Made by a program: the position numbers and the translations under genes. A DNA stretch of 64,000 nucleotides from Tetrahymena elliotti 4EA (Eukaryota; Ciliophora; Oligohymenophorea; Hymenostomatida; Tetrahymenidae): contig JH720380.1 of the NCBI GenBank assembly GCA_000231825.2, forward strand, positions 62,001 to 126,000, in the 5' to 3' direction. This document shows, piece after piece, positions 1-13,300 of this stretch. The notes below the pieces were generated by a model. The model was not told where the DNA came from, did not search any database, and saw only the letters and a list, made by a program, of their open reading frames with translations. The stretch's first letter is position 1; each line of letters begins with the position of its first letter.

Positions 1-216
1 AATATGGACTTAAAAAATTTATTAATAATTTTAGTATATATGAATAAAACATGAATTATAAAGATAATAATAATAATAATTAAATTATTAATTTTTGATA
101 AATATTAGAAATAATTAATTTTGTTCATTAATAAATTGATTTCATTAATTTTTTATAATACTTATTTGAGAATAGTGAGAAGATTAGAACTTTTATTAAA
201 TATAAGTTAAATCATA

Positions 217-3200
217 TCAATTATCTTCACAAATATTTTTTAAGGATACAGGTTAAGATTCATCATTAGATTACTTAATCTTTTGCTGGTTTTTTTACTT
301 TTTATTACTGAGAGTAAACGAATACTCTTCATCTTCAAACTCATCCATTTCAGAATCTATTCTTTAAAGCTATTTACTGTTCATTTTGTTTATTTCAGGC
401 TAGGATGCAATAGTATGATAATTATTTTTAGAGTATTGACTGCTTTCTTCATCAAGAATATTAGTACTGCTCTTAATACTGTCTTATACTTTGGATTTAA
501 ATGCATTAATAATATTCATAGTATTGACTACTTTCTGGACTGTATTTGCAAATTTATTAGTATTGTTTTATTCTTCCAACTCAGTTTGACTGAATTAAAT
601 AAAAGATTTTTTAACTTTAAGCGATAATAGTCTGGAACCACTTCTTTGTAAAAACTGCTTTTGCATCATAATCATCTGCTTTTTGCGTTTAATTTTCATT
701 ACATCTAAATATTTTAAACTCATACATTCTAATAAACTTTCTATTTTATATTCTAAACGTATTTATATTTTTTCATTATCTTCATATGCTTCATCTCTTT
801 CTCCTACTGGAGTTCTTGATTTAAATTCAGCTAAACGAGCAAGTCCTTCTAAGAATTCAACAAAGTTCATTGCCATATATTTTTCACTATTTATTTCATC
901 TTACAAAGTTTAAAGAGAAAGATTATAACTTAGTACAACATCTCTCTCTGTTAATAAATTATCCTTGAGATGGAATTCTTCAACCATATCCTAAAATTCT
1001 TAGAGGCTCATTGTTTTTTAATTTGAAGGAGCACCTCTTTTCTCAGATTTCCTTGAATCAGAGTACTCATTCCATAAAGTTTTTATAAAATTAATATATC
1101 TCTTCATCATTTCATCACATTACTTTGTCCAGAATCTTCATTTTTACAAATAAAAATAAACACAAATCCAAAAATGAATATTAACATAATTTACCTAATG
1201 TTACGCCATTGCTAAGGGTCTTCATATTCAGCTGTATATTATAAGAATTTCTAATTATTGAGGAGAAGGTTAAGGGCTTCAGATGATGTTTTGGCTACTT
1301 TTGTACGAATATATTTATCTATAGCTATTCTTCCCATAAGTTCAACAAACTCACTTCTGATAACTGCCTTTTCAGGTGCTCTGTAATTTTTAACTTTAAG
1401 TGCTTTGGAACTAGCTGCAATAAAAAGGCATTCTATATCTCTCATTCTGATTAAATTGTTATCAATTATTTTACTCTCTTGAGCGAAATGTGCAAAAGCA
1501 TTTAAAGTAACACAAAAAACATCATTAAGAATACCAAAGCAAGAAAGATATCTATACAAAACTCTTATTTTAGGGTATTAATCCAGAATTATTCTTTTAC
1601 ACTCATTCAGATTTGCACCTTTATCTGCTTGTTAAATTATATTTTGTAATTTAGAGTTACTCCAATCATCGTCAAAGCACTTTTACTCCAACTCTGGATT
1701 ATCTGGTATGAAAGATCTAAACAAAGATATTCCTCTGTGCCATTAATTTGTATAGTTTATTTTATAGTAAGTTTCTTCTTATCTGGGTAAACATTTAACT
1801 TAAACTTCATAATCACCTTTTTTCTTTTATATATTTTAATGAAGCTTAGTGCTTATCACATTTACTGTTGTAGGAACTATAAATTCTAAAACTGTACCAT
1901 CTAAATATTTAACATTGAATTTTCTCTATTTACTATTTTATAAGTGATGGGCTGAGAAAGTATGTTCACTTTATTAAATGGTATTATCATCTTCTTCATC
2001 ATATATTGCTAAATTTTAATCATTTACATGGAAATCTATTTTTTCATAATCATTTGATTCAAAAAGTAGTTTAGTGCATGGATTAGTAAAGAAGAACAAA
2101 ATTTTCCTATTTGGAGGGCACATTCTTCTCAAGAAATATCTAGTTGGATTTTCTGGATCACGATCCATATACATAGGCTAGAAATCCTCAAAATCTAAAT
2201 GTAAAAAAGCAGGTTCACTTTAAAAAACATCACTGCCTCCTTCTGATATTTCAAATTCAATTTCCTACCAGCCATCACATATCCAGCAATTATCAGTGAC
2301 ATTACAATTAAAATTTTATAATCTAAAATTAACAAATTCAATAATTAATTTCAATTTATATATAAAATATTTAATTTACTTATTTAACCCAAGACATTTG
2401 ACTGAGTTTATATCTCTCCTCATCAAAGTATGGGTAGAAACGTGTTTTTATAGAATTTCTTCCTCATTTGGAAAATAAATAAATCCCCTTGAATCAATAG
2501 TTGCATGTGCTTCATTTCCTTCAAAATGAAAACTTTTTTTAAGAAATAAAATTCAATGACTTAATTAAAAATAATTGAAATATTTTACCCATAAAGTTTT
2601 TAATTCTTTTTTAAAGCTTCACAAATAAGCTTACATTCTTCTTTGGTAAAAAGATTATAAGAAAGATCGAAATGTATCAAACCTGATTCTAACTTTGAGC
2701 AGCTATCTATGAGTTTTTTTCCACAACTCAAATTAGGGTTTTAACCTAAGCTGTTATGACTCAAATCTAAAACCTGTTTAAATTACAAAAAATAAAATAA
2801 AAAAAATATTTTTATGAAACAAATTTACCTTAATGTTAACATTGTTACTTAAACCAGATGAAATATCAACCCCACTTTTAGAGCTGAGCTTATTCCAACT
2901 TAGATATAGTTCTTATATACCACAATTTTGAAGTAAAATTTCTTTTAAATAAGGACTAGAAAGATCAGTTAATTTGTTGTGACTCAAGTTCAGCTGTTAC
3001 AGAGTAGAATTTCTTTGTAATGTGGTTGATATAGATTTTAAACCAATATCAGTTAATGAATTATTTGATAGATTTAGTTGGATCAATGAAGGATATTGCT
3101 TTGCATATAAAATATTACAAATAGCTATGTAATCATTATTAGTTAAAAAATTGCTGGATAAATCAAGTTTTCTTAAATTTTTTGGTAGATTTTAAGATAT

Positions 3201-5786
3201 CAAAGCTAATGCTTATCCAGTTAAATTATTATCTTGTAAATTAAGAGAATTCAAATCCTCAAAATCAGGATGCTTTAAAGCTTAAGCTAACATTTCACAA
3301 TAAGTTTTACTGATTTAGAGTCTAGAAAGATTAAGATTTTTTTTTTCTTGTACACTATCATTATCTTCATCAAGTTAACTCTTAGAAGAAACCATGTTTT
3401 TTTATAAATAAGTAGCAACTTCATTGCTGTCTTTAAATGAAACTTTGTCTAATGATTTTCTGTTTTCATTTTCAGTTAATCCATTTTTATGATTAAGTAT
3501 ATTGCTTGGTGCTTTCTTTAAATGTTAGCTTAAGGAAGAATTTCTTTTATTTGAATTTTATAAAACTTGTTTACCAAAATTTTATGGAGTGAAAGATTTC
3601 GTTTCTTTTTAACTCATAGGAGTAAAAATTTAGCTTTATGAATTTTTTATATTTTTTTGTAATTCATCCAATGAAGAATCTATGTTATTTGTATTATACA
3701 TAAATTCTGAAACTCTTTTACCTTTTACTTGTGAAGCCAATAAAGCAGGTAATTCTCCTTTTTCTTCTTATTTTAGAGGGCTTCCATTAGCATCAAATGA
3801 TTGACGCTTTTTTCTCTTTTTAATTGCATCGTTGATGCTCTTTTTATTTAAGTTAGCCACTATACCTAATTTACGAGGAAGGACATTCTTTGTAATGGTT
3901 GTTGATAACATAGCTTAGCCTATATCCATTTTATCATTAAAATGTTTGGCTTCATCCACAATATGATCTATTTTCTTATAATCTATTGCAAAGTTTTTTG
4001 TTGTCTCAGCTTATTAGAGTAAAGAATATTCATTTTCATATGACATTATATCTTTTTTAGGTAATGATTTAATATTTATTGAAGATTTAGTCACATTAAT
4101 TGTATTGTCTTTAGAAACAAATGAAGATTATTCTAAAGCAGATATTTTTCTAATATTTCTTTCAGAATTTATCACAATATCTTTTTTATTCTTCAAACTA
4201 TTGTTGGAAGCATTTTCTGAATTTTATATTTACTTATTACTGTTGCTGCTATCAGCTGATTCTGTTTGTACTGTGCTTTCTATTTTACAAATTTTTATAA
4301 GTGCTTGATTTTAATGATTAATATTATTGTCTTAATACTCTAACTTTCTAGATTTTGGTAAGGGGCTTAATTCTAAAAGCTCATTATACATTCTACGATC
4401 TTCATCACTATCATCATTAGAATTTTATCTTGAGTAATTATTTTTGTCATTTTTGGTGTCTTTAAAAATAAAAGATTAAAGATCAGAAGTGTTATTTAGT
4501 TCGTTTGGATTAATATTGTTTGCGTTATTGCTGTTAAATTTTTGTAACTTTTCTGGTTATCTATTCTAATAAATGTGGGAGTTAGAGGCCAGCTGTTAGT
4601 AAAAAACATTTTTAAGAGTAGCTGAAGATGATTAAAGCTAATCAATAGAAATTTTTGGATTAGAATTATTTTAAAACGCCTAAGAAATGCGATCAGTTTG
4701 AATACTTGAATTTAAAATTTTCTAAGAATCCTTAACTTAAGAAAAATTCAGTTTACTTTAAATTAATATTTCGTTATCTTGATTTGCTAAATCTTTCTTA
4801 TCAAAAATCTGTTTTAAATTTAATACAGAATTTTAATTAATAATAGATGACATAGATTATTGTCCATCTAAAATATTTATAGATGAATGGATCTTGTGCT
4901 CCCTTCTATTAGAAAGAGGTGTAAGATTATTATTTTATAGTATAGAACTATCCATGAATATTTTCTTTGTAATTTATTCTTCATTTGCTTTAGGAGACTA
5001 CATTATCTACTCATTTACAGCTTGCGCTTGAGATTAAAAAGTTAAATCCCCGTTAACATGCTTTGTACTGCTTTTTATATTTACACAAGACCTAACTTTA
5101 TACTTGGTAGAAATAGGATGACCCGAAATCTTAGTCTCCATAAGAATACTATCTAAATTTTATTTTGTGTTTACAGAAAAAATGCTTTAATTTTGTTAGT
5201 TAAACTAAGGATAAAAAGTATTATTTGATAATGCCTTTTCACTGCCGTTTCTACTATACAAAAATCTCTATTATGTATTAGACATACTAAATTCCTTCTA
5301 ATCTTAAAAGCTATCCGACTACAGCATATTGCTATTCATTTACTAAAAATAGTTACGCTCTGTCCTGTTTAAATTGCTTAATGCTATACTATTAGAACCC
5401 ATTTAAGATGAAATTGGAGGTAAGTAAGAAGAATTTAATCCACTCATATTACTACTTGCAGTTTAATCCATCTATTACTTTTTACTAATGGGTATAGGAG
5501 ACAGCATTTACTTTCCATTCACTATTTGAGAAAGTCTCTAAGTTTTAAGTTGTTCCAAAGATTCTGCTTACCTATAACTTATTGGAGTTTATTAATTTGC
5601 TAAAGATGAAAATGTAGTTTCTAATCCTGTAGCCAGTGAGCTTTAATTGTTGTATTTCTAATTATAAGAATATTATGATTAAGATGTAGGGGTATCTTAA
5701 TTTGAAATAGACTTCTTAGTATCTCTAAACTGACTTAAATCAGAATTAGAAATAATATTCTATCCAGCTAAATTAAGTTTACTCAT
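217..5786 (-). CDS. Large leucine-rich-repeat protein (paralogue A), 1780 aa
   Basis: Five exons: 5786-2829, 2773-2589, 2532-2380, 2322-1195, 1135-217; all phases agree and the total is 1781 codons including TGA. Residues 1 to about 800 are low-complexity Ser/Asn/Gln. About 806-1050 are RI-type leucine-rich repeats (units such as LNLSNNSLTDIGLKSI). Then comes a Cys/Trp-containing segment with DNCWICDGWQEIEFEI and FLHLDFEDFQPMYM, followed by RRMCPPNRKILFFF. A helical region and an EF-hand-like helix (MNFVEFLEGLARLAE) near the C-terminus follow; canonical calcium ligands are not evident. The whole post-N-terminal part is shared with the gene at 10383-15319, including three intron positions. The 57 nt intron 2323-2379 keeps frame and was recognised only by comparison with the paralogue. 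LRRs suggest protein binding; the function is unknown. Confidence 0.9.
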
Positions 5787-6768
5787 GGAGCAAATCAAAA
5801 ATATTTCCTAAAATCCTATATTATAATGCTAGATATTTGTGTTTTATCTTCAAATTCTAGTCTCAGCAATAACTTAAAAGCTTTTTATTTAGATTAATTT
5901 AACTTTTTTAAAAGTTCTTTTATTTGTAATATTCTGATATAAGTGAATGATATATTGCTGCTAATTAATTTTTTTTTAAACAAATTAATATTTGTTTGGA
6001 AAATAATATCATATAATAGAGCCAATTAATAATAAGAACATTAATTCAAATCATTAATCAGTATTTTTCTATTTGAAAAAAAGTAATAAATAGATAGATA
6101 GAATTTACTATTTTTCTTTCATGCTAATAGAACTTCTCACTGATAATAATTTTCTGTAATTAAAAGTAAACAATATCAATCCATACTGAAAAATTAAATT
6201 TGCTGGTAAATTATTTCTATCTGCAAGGTTTATCATATTTTTAAGGGATTTATTTATAAAAAATAAAGTATTTTTTATTTGTAGCTATTTTTTGTACTTA
6301 AACATTTCTTTTTTCAAGAAAGTATTTTGTTATTTAAATTATGTCAATATTTTTTCTTTTATTTTGATAAAATTTAATTTAATTCAAATTCTCCCTTCAG
6401 TTATTTGACAACCCTTCATATGAATTAACTACCTGCTTTTTTAATTTTGATTTTTACCAATTTTACAAAACAAAATTTCTGATTTTCAAATTAATAAATT
6501 TATGTTCTCAATTAATTTAAAATGATAAATACTATTATAAAAAAAAACATAATTAAACTTTAAAAAGTTTTTTAACTTAATTTTTACTTATTAATAACCA
6601 CTTTAGATTATTGCATCCTAAAGTTTATTAATTTTAAATACACTTTTTGAAAAAAATTTAAAATTTATAACCAGATTGAAATGAAAAATTAAGAATTCAA
6701 AAATAAGATTTTCAAACAAAATAAATATAAATATATTTATATTAAATCAATAAATTATTCTAATAAAT
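5787..6768. other. Intergenic spacer
   Basis: Very A+T-rich sequence between the start of the 1780 aa LRR gene and the end of the two-pass membrane protein gene, both on the minus strand. It must contain the promoter and leader of the former and the 3' end of the latter. No RNA gene, repeat or additional coding frame was recognised. Confidence 0.6.
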
Positions 6769-9453
6769 TCAATTATGATGATCAGGGTTATCAAAATACT
6801 TACTGAGATTAGAGGGTTTTGCAATTTATATACCATTTCCTTCATTTTCGCTTCTTTTATCCTCTTCAATAGGCTCAAATGTTTGGCTAAGATTAACATT
6901 GATATCCTTATTATTCACTATTTAAAAAAAATGATTTTATAAATGACTAAAAAATATATTTTAAGTTTGTTTTAATTGTAATTTTGGAAAATTTTACCTT
7001 TTTCTGGATTTTAATTTTAACTTTTTTCATTAAGTTATCTATTTGTAGTAACAGGAGTTTGAGTGAAGGATATATTGTTTGAGTCTAAGTAATCTGTGTT
7101 ATCGTTTTATCCTTGTTAGATAATCTAACTTTTATTTTATACATTTGATTACATCAGTGAAATCGATTAAGATTAAACTAATGAAAATGCACCCTTTTAA
7201 TTTAATTAATCTAAATTTCTCAAGTTATCTATTTTGGATTGGCTTTTATCTTATTGCATCGGTATGCAACTAATGTTAAAGAAATCTTTATTTTCTTCAT
7301 CTTCCTCTTATTGTATAATTGTTTTATCTACCTTCATTGTAGTATCAGGTTGGAAGATACTTTTTTTTAGAACTGATACTCCTTTTCTATTTTCGTTTTC
7401 ACCCTCGTTATCATCTGAATCATCATCGAGCTCTATAGGCTATGTCCCAAAATCAAAAGAATTCTCTTTAAACATTCCAACTAATTTTGGATCAAGCATT
7501 TTTACTAACTTTTCATCTATCTGACTCTTCTTTCCTCTTTAGGCTTTCTTTTATATGTAGTTAAATGCTCTTTATGCATCCTATGCTTTTTATAATGGGT
7601 CTTTATCATCCAAAGCAAAAATTGTAAACTTTGCATCATTTTTTTATTTTTTTGGCAACTCCGAATCTCTTAAATTAGGGTTGTTCATGCTCACATTCAG
7701 TCCTGTCATATTTGGAGATTTCTCATTCGCGTTTTCTTAATTCTCAGAAGCAGCAGCTGCTTCTTATTCTATCATATCTTGTAATTTTAATTATGGTCTA
7801 GGCAAATATTCAAACAGCTTAATTTAGTGCTCATTAAGTAACAAATGTTTTAATTTTTCTAGCTCAATCATTTTGTTTATGATATAAAAAATATCAATTT
7901 AATTGTACAATTTATCTGTACCATATGTGATGATCTTCTGCTTAACAGATTGGAATCGTTTGAAAAATCTCAAGTAATAGTGCAGATAATCTCTAAATTT
8001 TATCTGAAGCTCTGAAAATTGTACTTTAAAAAAGTTGTTTACATCGTTGGTAATCTCTTCTTTTTTTTTCGTATTTGCTTAGTTTTTAATTTAGTTAAAT
8101 AATTCTTAACTATTTTTTACATCAGTTTTAGAAACTTTCAGCTTTTAGCTTTCTTTAAGAGCTTGCTATTAAGACACCTTTTCAGTTGTATTTTTAAATT
8201 GAGGTTGATCATCTTTCTTTTAAGATTTATTAGCTTTGGCTTAATCTTTTTCTATTTCTTCTTGATCTTCTTGACTAATATTGAAGATAGAATTCAATAG
8301 TTTTCTATTTAATTCTAATTATGATAAAGGCTTACAAATTAGAAATCCTATAGCTAATAAACCATTAAATAAACCACCTAATTAAGAAAATGCCTTTTAA
8401 TTAATAATTAATTATGAATTAATTTTTTTATTTAAGTAAATTTTTGTTTTCTAAGTGAATAATTAAAAAATAAGTAAACAAGAATATTAATTATACCTAA
8501 TCTATCTTGAGATATGATCTATAGTAATTGATTTCTAAATTCTTTTCATAAACTATTGTCAAACTAAACATAGTATCACTGGTTCTTGGCAAAACCGATT
8601 CTCCTGTTGTACTCAGAGACACAACTCTATCTTTTTTCCATTTTTTACCATATAAAGCAAAATCTGAGTTAATGTAGTTATTAACAAGATTTAGAGTGAT
8701 ATACTTATTGAAATCGGGACCAGAAACCCAATAAAGATTTTTTCCTATAGTCTAGTAAGGCTTATACTTATTTTGAATTTGAATGATGTTATTTGACATA
8801 AATAAAGCCAAGGTGGGTTATTAGATGTAATTCATTTTTTTCTCCTAACTAGCACATCCATCTCCTTTATATTCATCAAAATGTAGAACTATAGATCTAT
8901 AAATTTCTGCTGAGAACTCACCTTCAATCATTGCATTATCTTCATTTATGTTGAAGCAATACATTTTCGGATAGAGCTGTTGCAGAAAGTATTTGTTTGT
9001 ATCTTCTATCTGGAAATTTTCTTCAGTACATGGAACCATATTAATTTCATTAATAACCCATTTTTATTCATATTCCCCTGTGGTTTGATTCAGAGTTTTA
9101 ATTAAATTTTACTGAACTCCTTTCACCCTGTAAATGGTTTCATCCATGAATTAGTTAAAATTATAGTCTTACAGACCAATAGCAAAGTTAAAAGTTTTAG
9201 GAGTAATCTTAAAGGATTCTGGTTAATATGTGTAATCATTGGATTAAATGACTTGGGGACTTGATTAGTTGAATAGAACTTCGAGTACTGATATTATCTA
9301 AAAAAACAAAATTCCTAAAATTCCTAAAGTAATGAAACCTCCAAATCGAGTGTTATGACTTGGAGAAGAGTTAAATCTGATAGCTATAGCTATTCCAAAA
9401 ATATCAATACTTTCTAAAAAACTTGGTTTAGAAAACTGTGATCCTAATTGCAT
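6769..9453 (-). CDS. Two-pass transmembrane protein, 833 aa, ciliate-type family
   Basis: Three exons: 9453-8497, 8393-6998, 6917-6769; phases 0 and 1 agree and the total is 834 codons. The N-terminus (MQLGSQFSKPSFLESIDIFG) leads to a transmembrane helix at about residues 39-57. About 260 residues of probable lumenal or extracellular domain follow, with several Cys and Asn-X-Ser/Thr sites. A second helix starts in exon 2 (about 324-340, GLFNGLLAIGFLIC). The rest, about 490 residues, is charged, Gln-rich and helical and probably cytosolic. The topology (both ends inside, loop outside) is inferred from the two helices. I recognise no catalytic motif. The gene sits between two paralogous LRR genes, but nothing in the sequence links their functions. 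Confidence 0.88.
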
Positions 9454-10382
9454 TTTTATTTTCCTGTTTGCTTGTTCTTTTTTAATAAATTTTTTGTTTG
9501 CCTTTTTTTTAATTTAAGTTATCCCAAATTTTAGGTTATTTTTATTTTTTTAAATTACTATTTTTATGATTATTAATTACCTACTTCTTATTTAAAAACT
9601 AATTTCTTCATATTAACATGCAGTTTATTTTATTTCAATAAAGGATTAATAAACTAATCTTGGCTAATGATTACAGAGTAATTAAAATTAGCAGAAGATG
9701 TGAATGTTTCCATAAAAACTGACATTTGGCATATTTGAATCTGTGATGTAAATTAAAATTTTGATTGTATTAATAATATACTCTAAGAATTAATATTTAT
9801 GTAGGATCAATAGCTGAACTAATTTATTAACAAGATGGAAAATAATAATCTTTAAATTTAAGTTGATATTTATTCACTTTTAAAGTAAATTTTTGGTTTG
9901 TAATTAAAAATTTAAATAAAATTTAATGACAAAATTTACCTGAAAATCAAGAATATATTAATTCCACTTTATCATTTAATTAAATTCTGATTATTTTTTT
10001 ATGAAAGACAATAAATATGTTGTAACTATTTTTTACCAGCAAATTTTCATTTGAATAAAATAAAAGAATAAAAAAATAGAAAGAAAATATTAATTAACAA
10101 ATGAAAAAATAATTGATTTTTCTAATTTTTTCATTAAAAAGTTGGTTTTTCTCAAAAATAAATTTTAAAAAACCTAATATGATTTTTTTATAAAAACTTA
10201 TTAGAAGCTGAATATTTTAATAATACAATAACCTATTTTTCGATGTTGCAATACAAATATTGTTGGTTTAATTTTAGATTTAGTAATTTTTTTAGAACAA
10301 AACAAAAGAAAAAAAGAAAACAGAAAGAAATTGTTTATTTGAATAATTCTTTTAATATTATTAATTTTTTTATCTATTTCTA
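9454..10382. other. Intergenic spacer
   Basis: A+T-rich spacer between the start of the two-pass membrane protein gene and the 3' end of the second LRR gene. It contains homopolymer runs and no frame with coding character. Confidence 0.6.
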
Positions 10383-13300
10383 TCACTTTTTGTTTTGATT
10401 ATTGAGCTATCCATTAACAATTGAAATCATTTAATTTAATGGATTTTACAATTACTAAGTACTTTACTCATTACTTTCTTATTTTGTTTCTAATTCTATT
10501 GGTTCTTTTGTTTCAAAACTTGATTCTAACTGCTATATAGTTTCAGTTTTGATGACACTCTTTATTTTTTATCTTAGTTATTCTTTTTTCTCATTTTTAA
10601 CATCATCCCAAAAACAATATGTATTATTCTAATTGGTACCTTTTATATTTATTGTGATCTAAGATGTATTAAAAGTCTATTTTTTTTTATCTTTCGAAAA
10701 TATTTTATCATATTTTTGGCAGAGAGAAAAAAGAAGACTCTCTAATTTATATCTTAAATGTAATTATTTTCTTTCTTTCTCATCATATTCCTATTCAACT
10801 TCACCTACAGGTATCATAGATTTCTTTTCAGCTATACGTGCTAACGCCTCTAAAAATTCATCAAAATTCATTTAAAAATAGCGATCATTATTCAGTTCAT
10901 CAACTTGAGTCATTATTGAAAGACAAAAAGTAAATGGTATTTCTTTTTCAGGATAGAAATCATCTATTAACTCAAATTAAACGATGAAATCTTTAAACTC
11001 GTATATTGACATAGTCTTTATGCTTGAATAGTATCTTTTTTCTCCTTTTCTTGAATCAGCGTATTAATTCCAGAGTGTCTTTACAAGTTCTAGGTAGCTC
11101 TTAAAAGTTGCATCACATTATTAATTCCAATACCTATTCAAGTTATTTATTTGAATTAAACAAAGAAAATAAAAAATTGATAAATTTTAATTTTAATTAA
11201 GAAAGAATTTAAAATTTTTTTATTATCGCTTTTTCTTTACTCAATTTAAAATTTTTTTTATTATCGCTTTTTAATTACTCTTATTTTATTTATTTATTTT
11301 AATAATTAAAATACCTTTCGTCTCTCCAAAATTAGGAATTTTCATATTACATCAAGTAATCTAGAAAGGCACTACTACTTAATATAGCTTCTATTGCTTG
11401 TTAAGCAGTAGTATATATTTTACTTTTATTGTACTTATCAACAGCAAGACGCACAATAACTTCAATAAATTCATTACGCACTAGCGTTTTGTCAGGTGCA
11501 CGATAACTTTTATTTTTTACAGCCTTTGAACTAGAAGTTGTGAAATTTAAATCTATATCACGTATTTTAATTAGATTATTATCATAAATTTCAGTTGCTT
11601 GTACAAATTGAGAAAATGGATTCTAAGAAATACAAAAAATATCTCCTGACATACCATTTACTGATAACATTTTATAAGCTATCCTTAAATGAGGATATGC
11701 TATACGTAATATTTTTTTACATTCATCAAGATTACTTCCTCTTACTGTCTGAATAATATATGATATTTTACTATTATTCCAATCCTCTTCAAAACATTTA
11801 TCTTCCAGCTCCTCACTATCTTCAATATAATTTCTGAACAATGAAATCCCTTTATGCCACTGATCACTAAAGTTGATTTTATAAAATGTTTCTTTTTCTC
11901 TAGGAATTGATTTTATATTAGACTCATAGTCATTGCTTAGAATTGCTGGACCTACTTGCTAAGTGGTGATTACATTTATTTTAGCAGGTGTTGGGTACGA
12001 AATCACAGAACCATCAAGATATTTGACCGTAAATTTCTTTTTAAGAGTCCCATCAGTGATTAATTCTTCGTCATCTTTAAAAAAAGTTGGATTAAATCCC
12101 TCTGGTATAAAAAAATCCACCTTATCGTAATCTTTAGAAGCATAAACTACATTTTTGCAGGGATCAGAGAAGAAAAATGATATTTATCTACCAGGAGGGC
12201 ACATTCTGTATAAAACAAATTTATTTGGATCATCTTAATCTTTTTCCATATAAAAAGGCTAATAATCCTCAAAGTCTAGATGCAAAAATGCTGGTTCACC
12301 TGTAAAAGAATCACTAGACCCATGTTTTATTTCAAACTTAATTTCTTACCAACCATCACAGAGCCAGCAATTATCTACAGTTTTACAATCAAAAGACTGT
12401 GCCCTATTACATTTAATTATATTTATTTAATTAAAGTAAAAATTTTTAATTCTAATTCGATGAAATTATGACATTTTTATTCTCATTTTTCTTATATACT
12501 ACGATTACAAAATAAAAATATTATTTTAGTTTGGGTCAAAACTAATAAAATAAAAAATTCATTTCTTTTAAAATTAGAATAGAATTAACGCTTAGATTTT
12601 GATATCTAAATAGTGTTAATAATTTTTTTATTCCAAAGTTTTATTAATAAAAATTAATTTGAAATGATATTACCTGTTATGACCTGTAGAATTAACATTT
12701 TAAATAGATCTTTGTTACATATGAAAATCTAAAACGTTTCTTCTTAAGATATCTTATTCTGTTTGGAGAAATATAAAACCTCTTGGATCGATGACAGCAT
12801 TGCATTAATTTCCCATAAAATGAAATCCAAAAAGTTTATAATTATTAGAAAGGGCTTCTGATATTTGTATTGCCTCAGATTTTACATACTAATTGTATGA
12901 TAAATCTAAATGCCTCATTCCTGATTCAACAGTTGAACAACTCTGTAATAATTTTAAGCCTGTCTAAAGTTTACTTAAAGATCCTAAGCCATTATGGCTC
13001 AAATCAATAACCTTAATTAAAAAATGTTATTAAGATTTTTAAAAATTAACTGAAAAGGTAAATAAATTAATAATTAATAATGAAAGAAATTTTACTCTCA
13101 TATTGCTATTTGATGCTAAGCCTTCAGCAATACATAGACCTCCTCTAGAAGAAATTTTATTCCATTGTACATACAATTCTTGTAAATAGGAGTTATTTTA
13201 AAGTACTTGTTACAAGTAAATACAGGCTTAATCTCCTAATTTATTGTAGGATAAATCAAGAGAGTATATAGTAGTGTTATTTTAGATAGCATCTACTATT

